Source: SZUA-365 sp049663345
GTDB taxonomy: Bacteria > Bacteroidota > Ignavibacteria > SZUA-365
Assembly (NCBI GenBank): GCA_049663345.1
Contig: JBATDG010000099.1
Coordinates: 15,056-79,055 of the forward strand
Reading direction: 5' to 3'
Length of the DNA stretch: 64,000 nucleotides
Position numbers and translations under genes: made by a program. Under the pieces are notes generated by a model. It saw only the letters and a program-made list of their open reading frames with translations, was not told the DNA's origin and searched no databases. This document shows positions 59,108 through 64,000 of this stretch, one piece after another; the stretch's first letter is position 1, and each line of letters opens with the position of its first letter.

Positions 59108-62100
59108 TCAGGCGTTGATGAGCGAGAGCCGTTCGTTCATACGTGCGTCAACTTCGATGACCGCGGGAATGCGGGCGCTTGTTGGCAGCACCTGATCCGA
59201 ATACAGGATGAAATGGGCTTTCCCGTCATCCGTCGGGAAGCTCAGGCCGATATGACCTTCGGTACCCTGCTGGCGGATGAATGAAAGCATTTCGGCAGAG
59301 AGTTCTTCGTACCCTTCGAATGCGGGCGTCAACCCCTCCATCTCGAGCAGTCGGCGCAGAATTGCGACATTGCTCATACCGTTGGCAGGATCACCGATGG
59401 GATTCGATTTCTGCCGCTTTCCGGCCCAATTCGTGAAGTGTCCATCGCCCTCCCAATACGCAGCCAACGGAAGGAAGACGTCGGCCGCCTGGGCGGTTTC
59501 GGTCATGAACATGTCGGCGACGACAAGGAATTCGAGGTTGTTGATGAAGCCGTTGTAGTCTTCCGATGCTGCGGGATTCTCACCGAGGATCACTGCTGCT
59601 CGGATTTTGTCCTCACGAATCTTGCGCGGGAGATTGGTTCCGCCGCTCACGATTTCACTGATGTCCTGCTTCCAGAAGCGGTTGACGGCATCGAGGATGC
59701 GTGTGTTTCGGATGCTGGCTCCACCGGGCAGCAGCAGGCGGTCAAAGCCCGCCACGGTCATGCCTGTGTGATTGCATTCGCTGGTGAACAGCGCGATGCC
59801 GGAACCCTTAACGCCCAGCTTGCCGAGCATCATCATCAGTGTAGTCAGCGCTTTGAGATCCTCGCTGGACCGATCAAGGCGGCTGTCGAGATTGTACCAG
59901 GCGACGATTTTTTTGTCGGGATCAGCAATCAGATCGACGATGGAGCGGATCTTGGCTTCAGGTACGCCTGTCACCAGGGCGACCTCATGCAGATCTTCGT
60001 TCATCAGCTGTTCTTTCACCTGATCGAAATTCGTCGTGCGGCGTGCGATGAATTCCTCGTTGATCGCACCACGCTGCAGCAATTCGGACATGATGCCATT
60101 GAGCAGCTTTGTTGCCGTACCGCGACGCGGATCGGCCCAAACGGAGGCATGCGCCACGAGATCGATTTCCGCGGAATTGATCACGACAGCTTCAGTGCCG
60201 TGACGCATCCGGCGCTTCATGCGCCAGCCCATCACGGGATTGTCGACTGTCGGATTTCCTCCGAGGAAAAGGTACAGATCCGCATTCTCAAGATCCTCCA
60301 CATCGGCGCTGGCGAGCGTCGATCCGAGCATCTCGTCGAGTGCGTGGTAATCGGCGCCGCTGACCATCTGATGGAAGGAGGTGATATTGTTGGTGCGGAG
60401 TGCGGTCCGGGCGTAGCGTCCGGCCAGATACAATTCCTCATCCGTCATTTTCGGAGAAGCGGAAACGAGCACGCTGTCTGCGCCGTAATCCTCGAGAATA
60501 CGCGCGCGTCCTTTATGCATGGCCTCGAAGGCCTCTTCCCACGACACTTCCACAAGCTCGCCGTCCTTGCGCACCATCGGTTTTTTCGCACGGCTGCCGT
60601 CGAGATAATGCTGATAGCCGAAGCGTCCGCGCACGCAGAGTTCGCCGTAGTTGGGACTCACGTCCGGAGCGGCGCCGCTGATGTAGAACAGATCGGCGGC
60701 CTTCACTTTCATAGTGACGTTGCAGCCCACCGAGCAGTAGTTGCAGACATTGAAGACGGCATCCATCTGCCATGGACCCGACCGGCGGAACGGCATTTTT
60801 TCAACGAGTGCGCCTGTCGGGCACACGTCGATGCAGTTGCCGCAAGCCACGCAGTTGGTCTCATGCAGCGCCTTTTCCATCGCCGGTTTGACGATGGTGC
60901 GGAAGCCGCGGTTGACAAAGCCCAACGCGGCCACGTTGAGAATTTCCTTGCAGGTGTTGACGCAGCGGCCGCAGTTGATGCACTTATTCGAATCGATCTT
61001 GATGAACGGATGACGCGTGTCGGCAGTGTAGCGGTTGAATTCACCGACGAAGCGCTGCTGATCAACGCCGTATTCCGTGCAATAATCCTGCAGACGGCAT
61101 GACAGTCCGGCATCGCAGCCGCACTCGGCGCAGCGAAGCGCTTCGGCAAAGGCGTCATCGTCGTTGTAGGCGTGTTCGACTTCCATGAAGCCCTTCAGAC
61201 GCTCGGCTACCGGGACTTCACTCGCATGATGCCGTTCGGTATGCTGAACGAGAGGAATATCTTCCCGGGTCATTTTGTGGAAGTTGTCCCGCTTGCTTTC
61301 GAAGCGGTCTGTCAGCGGAATGATCACGCCCGTCTGGATGTACTTGTCGATTGCCCTTGCGGCCATACGGCCAGCGGCGATTGCGTCGACTGCGTCGGCA
61401 GGGCCCGTGACCACATCGCCGCCGGAAAACACGCCGGGGCGGTCGGTGTCGAAAGTGCCGGGCTTAGCTTCGATGGTTTTCCAGCGAGTGACGGCTATTT
61501 TTTCGTCGCCGCCGAGGCCTTCGAGGTCCGCCTCCTGGCCGATAGCAGAAATCACCCAGTCGCATTCGAGATCGAAATCCGATCCTTCGATAACCACGGG
61601 ACGACGTCGGCCTGATGCATCCGGCTCGCCGAGCTCCATTCGGATATTCCGAATCGACTTCATCCTTTTCTCTTCCACGTTGACGCGCACAGGCGCCGCG
61701 AGGAATTCCATTTTCACGCCCTCTTCTTCGGCCGCAACGATTTCGATTTCATTCGCCGGCATTTCCTTGCGGGTGCGGCGATAGAGAAGGATCACTTCGT
61801 CGGCGCCGAGGCGCAGCGAGGTACGTGCAGCATCGATGGCGGTATTGCCGCCGCCGACCACGACCACGCGTCCCTTGATGTCGGGCTGCGTCTGCATTTC
61901 GACCTGGCGGAGGAAATCAACGCCAGTGAGCACGCCTTCCGATTCCTCGTTTTCGACAGCCATCGGCTTTCCAACCTGGGCGCCGAGACCGACGAATACC
62001 GAACGGAAGCCCTGATCGAAGAGATCATTGATGCCGAAATCCTTGCCGAGTGTGCGCTCCGTATGCACTTCCACACCGAGGTCGGTAATCCAGCTGATTT

Positions 62101-62839
62101 CCTTGTCGAGCACTTCCTTCGGGAGACGGTATTCGGGAATGCCGTAGCGGAGCATGCCGCCGAGATGCGGCAGTGATTCATAAATCACCGGACGGTAGCC
62201 CTCGAGTGCCAGATAGTAGGCGCAGGTGAGTCCGGCCGGTCCGCCGCCGATGATGGCGACGCGCATGCCGTTGTCTTCCTTAAGCTCCGGTTTCCACATT
62301 TCGCCGATCATGTCCTGATCCGCGACATAGCGTTTGAGGAAATCGATGCCGACCGGAGAATCCACCAGCGTACGCCGGCAGTTCACTTCGCATTTGCGGG
62401 TGCAGACGCGTCCGCAAACCGACGGCAGCGGAAGTTTCTCTTTGATCAGCGCGACGGCTTCATTGAATTTGCCCATGCTGATCAGGGACATGTATCCCTG
62501 AATATCCACATCTGCGGGGCAGTTGAGGCGGCAGGGGCCGAAGCAGTCGGCGTAATGATTCGAGACGATCAGCTCGAGGCAGGTCTTGCGCGCACGGCGC
62601 ACTTTCTGCGAAGCGGTATTGATCGCCATGCCTTCCTGCACTTTCGTCGAGCATGCGGGGAACATGCGATTCTGTCCTTCCACTTCGACAACGCAGAGGA
62701 AGCATGAGCCGAACGGCGGCAGCTTCTCGTCGTAGCAGAGAGTCGGGATGTTATCGATGTTTTGCTCGTGGCAGACCTCGAGAATCGATTTCTCGGGTGA
62801 GGCGGTTACTTGCAGTCCATTTATCGTCAGATTTACCAT
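59108..62839 (-). CDS. NuoG-like subunit with inserted GltD-like flavoprotein module
   Basis: A 1243-residue redox protein. Residues 1-75: [2Fe-2S] ferredoxin (Cys35, 46, 49, 63). 95-154: NuoG-type His-Cys3 cluster site (His95, Cys99, 103, 107) running into the GltD-type Cys site (VCGRVCTRKCEVNC). 190-505: GltD-like NAD(P)H/FAD module (VAIIGGGPAGLTCAYYLALE; VVVVGGGNTAIDAARTSLRL, MPANEIE). 570-690: two [4Fe-4S] ferredoxin sites (Cys620-630 and Cys663-673) after a Cys-rich stretch. 695-1243: molybdopterin-oxidoreductase fold with [4Fe-4S] ligands Cys699, 702, 706. At the place of the Sec/Cys in formate dehydrogenases the sequence reads TSFHQMVSGADYHAL, so it is probably non-catalytic, as in NuoG. 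ATG 62839, eight bases after NuoF's stop, has AAGGTG before it. Confidence 0.88.
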   Translation of the reverse strand: MVNLTINGLQVTASPEKSILEVCHEQNIDNIPTLCYDEKLPPFGSCFLCVVEVEGQNRMFPACSTKVQEGMAINTASQKVRRARKTCLELIVSNHYADCFGPCRLNCPADVDIQGYMSLISMGKFNEAVALIKEKLPLPSVCGRVCTRKCEVNCRRTLVDSPVGIDFLKRYVADQDMIGEMWKPELKEDNGMRVAIIGGGPAGLTCAYYLALEGYRPVIYESLPHLGGMLRYGIPEYRLPKEVLDKEISWITDLGVEVHTERTLGKDFGINDLFDQGFRSVFVGLGAQVGKPMAVENEESEGVLTGVDFLRQVEMQTQPDIKGRVVVVGGGNTAIDAARTSLRLGADEVILLYRRTRKEMPANEIEIVAAEEEGVKMEFLAAPVRVNVEEKRMKSIRNIRMELGEPDASGRRRPVVIEGSDFDLECDWVISAIGQEADLEGLGGDEKIAVTRWKTIEAKPGTFDTDRPGVFSGGDVVTGPADAVDAIAAGRMAARAIDKYIQTGVIIPLTDRFESKRDNFHKMTREDIPLVQHTERHHASEVPVAERLKGFMEVEHAYNDDDAFAEALRCAECGCDAGLSCRLQDYCTEYGVDQQRFVGEFNRYTADTRHPFIKIDSNKCINCGRCVNTCKEILNVAALGFVNRGFRTIVKPAMEKALHETNCVACGNCIDVCPTGALVEKMPFRRSGPWQMDAVFNVCNYCSVGCNVTMKVKAADLFYISGAAPDVSPNYGELCVRGRFGYQHYLDGSRAKKPMVRKDGELVEVSWEEAFEAMHKGRARILEDYGADSVLVSASPKMTDEELYLAGRYARTALRTNNITSFHQMVSGADYHALDEMLGSTLASADVEDLENADLYLFLGGNPTVDNPVMGWRMKRRMRHGTEAVVINSAEIDLVAHASVWADPRRGTATKLLNGIMSELLQRGAINEEFIARRTTNFDQVKEQLMNEDLHEVALVTGVPEAKIRSIVDLIADPDKKIVAWYNLDSRLDRSSEDLKALTTLMMMLGKLGVKGSGIALFTSECNHTGMTVAGFDRLLLPGGASIRNTRILDAVNRFWKQDISEIVSGGTNLPRKIREDKIRAAVILGENPAASEDYNGFINNLEFLVVADMFMTETAQAADVFLPLAAYWEGDGHFTNWAGKRQKSNPIGDPANGMSNVAILRRLLEMEGLTPAFEGYEELSAEMLSFIRQQGTEGHIGLSFPTDDGKAHFILYSDQVLPTSARIPAVIEVDARMNERLSLINA

Positions 62840-62847
62840 GGGGCACC

Positions 62848-64000
62848 TTAATCCTTCACTACCGCGTCGAAGCGACAGACCGTGAAACATTTACCACATT
62901 TGATGCAGAGATCCTGATCGAGATAGTGCATTTCCTTGCGTTCGCCGGTGATAGCCGTTGTGGGACAGGCGCGGGCGCAGGCAGTGCATCCGTTGCAGAG
63001 ATCGTTGATTGTATAGGTGAGCAGCGGTGTGCAGACATGCGCCGGACATTTCTTGTCCACGATGTGCGACACATACTCTTCACGGAAATACTTCAGCGTC
63101 GTGATCACCGGGTTCGGTGCGGTCTGACCGAGTCCGCAGAGCGAGGCGGAACGAATCTGTTCGCTGAGCTCCGACAGGTTCTCCAGATCATCCATCGTTC
63201 CCTGTCCGTCGGTGATGCGCTCGAGAATTTCGAGCATGCGCTTGGTTCCGATGCGGCAGAACGTGCACTTTCCGCAGGATTCAGACTGGGTGAACGTGAG
63301 GAAGAATTTCGCCACATCGACCATGCACGTCGTTTCGTCCATCACGATAAGACCGCCCGAGCCCATGATGGCGCCGGTCTTGTTGACTTCCTGATAATCG
63401 ACGGAAAGCTCGCACATTTCGGCAGGAATACAGCCGCCGGAGGGACCGCCCATCTGCACAGCCTTGAAGCGCTTGTCGTCGAGGATGCCTCCACAGACGT
63501 CGAATATGATCGAGTTGATGGTGAGACCCATCGGCACTTCGATCAGTCCCGTGCGGCGAACCTTGCCGGCCATGGCGAACACTTTCGTGCCTTTGCTGTT
63601 CTCAGTACCATAGGCTGCGAAAGCGGCGCCGCCGTTGTTGATGATCCAGGGAATATTGGCGAAAGTCTCGACATTGTTGATGTTGGTCGGCTTGCCCCAG
63701 AGTCCGGAAACCGCAGGGAACGGCGGACGGAAGCGCGGCATGCCGCGGTGTCCTTCGATCGATGCGATGAGCGCGGTTTCTTCACCGCAAACGAACGCAC
63801 CGGCGCCTTCCTTGATCTTGACATGGAAATTAAAGCCGCTGTCGAGAATGTTGTCGCCGAGCAGTCCGCGCCGCTGTGCCTGCGAAATCGCCTGCCGCAG
63901 ACGCGCGATGGCTTTCGGATATTCGGCACGGCAGTAGATATAGGCATCATCGGCGCCGATTGCGACACCGGCTATAATCATGCCTTCGAGCACTGAGTGC
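62848..64000 (-). CDS. NuoF-like NADH-binding subunit (5' end outside window)
   Basis: C-terminal ~380 residues of the 51-kDa-type flavoprotein that binds FMN and NADH. GAGAFVCGEETALIASIEG is the nucleotide-binding signature; ESCGKCTFCRIGTKRMLEIL with a later Cys carries cluster N3. Past the usual NuoF end it has two further [4Fe-4S] ferredoxin sites (CNGCTACARACPTTAI, CIKCGKCFTVCRFDAV), as in HndC-like subunits of soluble hydrogenases and formate dehydrogenases, rather than plain NuoF. The frame is open to base 64000, so the start and probably a NuoE-like gene are upstream on the minus strand. The next gene starts eight bases after its stop. Confidence 0.93.
   Translation of the reverse strand, partial: HSVLEGMIIAGVAIGADDAYIYCRAEYPKAIARLRQAISQAQRRGLLGDNILDSGFNFHVKIKEGAGAFVCGEETALIASIEGHRGMPRFRPPFPAVSGLWGKPTNINNVETFANIPWIINNGGAAFAAYGTENSKGTKVFAMAGKVRRTGLIEVPMGLTINSIIFDVCGGILDDKRFKAVQMGGPSGGCIPAEMCELSVDYQEVNKTGAIMGSGGLIVMDETTCMVDVAKFFLTFTQSESCGKCTFCRIGTKRMLEILERITDGQGTMDDLENLSELSEQIRSASLCGLGQTAPNPVITTLKYFREEYVSHIVDKKCPAHVCTPLLTYTINDLCNGCTACARACPTTAITGERKEMHYLDQDLCIKCGKCFTVCRFDAVVKD

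Noticed and set aside
59438..61102. Plus-strand frame of 554 codons opposite the NuoG-like fusion
   Set aside because: Antisense shadow; all recognisable redox motifs are on the minus strand.
59108..62839. Catalytic formate dehydrogenase as the identity of the large fusion
   Set aside because: The molybdopterin fold lacks the Cys/Sec-His pair at the expected place (TSFHQMVSGADYH is found instead), so a NuoG-like role is more likely.
62653..63996. Plus-strand frame of 447 codons opposite NuoF
   Set aside because: Antisense shadow of conserved NuoF motifs.

Overview
The window is about 64 kb of tightly packed, moderately GC-rich bacterial DNA from a Gram-negative member of the FCB group, most likely an Ignavibacteria/Kapabacteria-like relative of Bacteroidota and Chlorobi. 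The main clues are several secreted proteins ending in type IX secretion (T9SS) tails of the NYPNPFNP...TLVNG type, an OmpA/thrombospondin-3 protein, multihaem cytochromes, ThyX, and a PNT-like lysine-ketoglutarate reductase paired with a saccharopine dehydrogenase. This placement comes from family knowledge, not from a marker-gene search.

Layout. (1) 1-12277, + strand: one operon for glycan and amino-sugar use: GH92 mannosidase (cut by the window edge), CBM9-like protein, GH20 hexosaminidase, FucP/NagP-type sugar permease, ROK sugar kinase, a double transglutaminase-like secreted protein and a Tat-exported GH5-like hydrolase. (2) 12.3-17.3 kb: thyX divergent from a GT9 glycosyltransferase, then a malic enzyme-phosphotransacetylase fusion. 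(3) 17.8-21.8 kb, - strand: a c554-like tetrahaem cytochrome, a beta-barrel, an 11-haem cytochrome and a 7-haem lipoprotein, together resembling a porin-cytochrome conduit. (4) 21.9-34.9 kb, - strand: nuoA-B-C-D-H-I-J-K, an OmpA/TSP3 gene inserted in the operon, then nuoL-M-N; nuoE, F and G are missing here. (5) 35-43.8 kb: DUF4389 membrane protein, PII, PfkB kinase, a convergent saccharopine-pathway pair, an O-methyltransferase and a T9SS-exported 5'-nucleotidase. (6) 43.9-50.2 kb: a PDZ-plus-7TM histidine kinase with its response regulator, and two convergent ion channels. (7) 50.4-56.4 kb: tRNA-Gly and three related dockerin-T9SS proteins, each with its own terminator, plus a probable decayed fourth. 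(8) 56.5-64 kb: purM, an unknown protein, a thioredoxin-like protein, and a NuoF-like subunit followed by a 1243-residue NuoG-like protein carrying an inserted GltD-like flavoprotein module.

How it fits together: sugars released from complex glycans are imported and phosphorylated. Electrons enter a complex I whose NADH/NADPH-facing module is encoded apart from the membrane module and appears remodelled. A separate set of cytochromes may carry electrons across the outer membrane.

The intergenic regions are unusual. They hold perfectly phased 8-bp ACG arrays, recurring GAGCCT..AGGCTC palindromes, nested inverted repeats and a two-level 61-bp tandem repeat. The most notable candidates for new biology are the NuoG-GltD fusion, the OmpA gene inside the nuo operon, the porin-cytochrome cluster and the octamer arrays.
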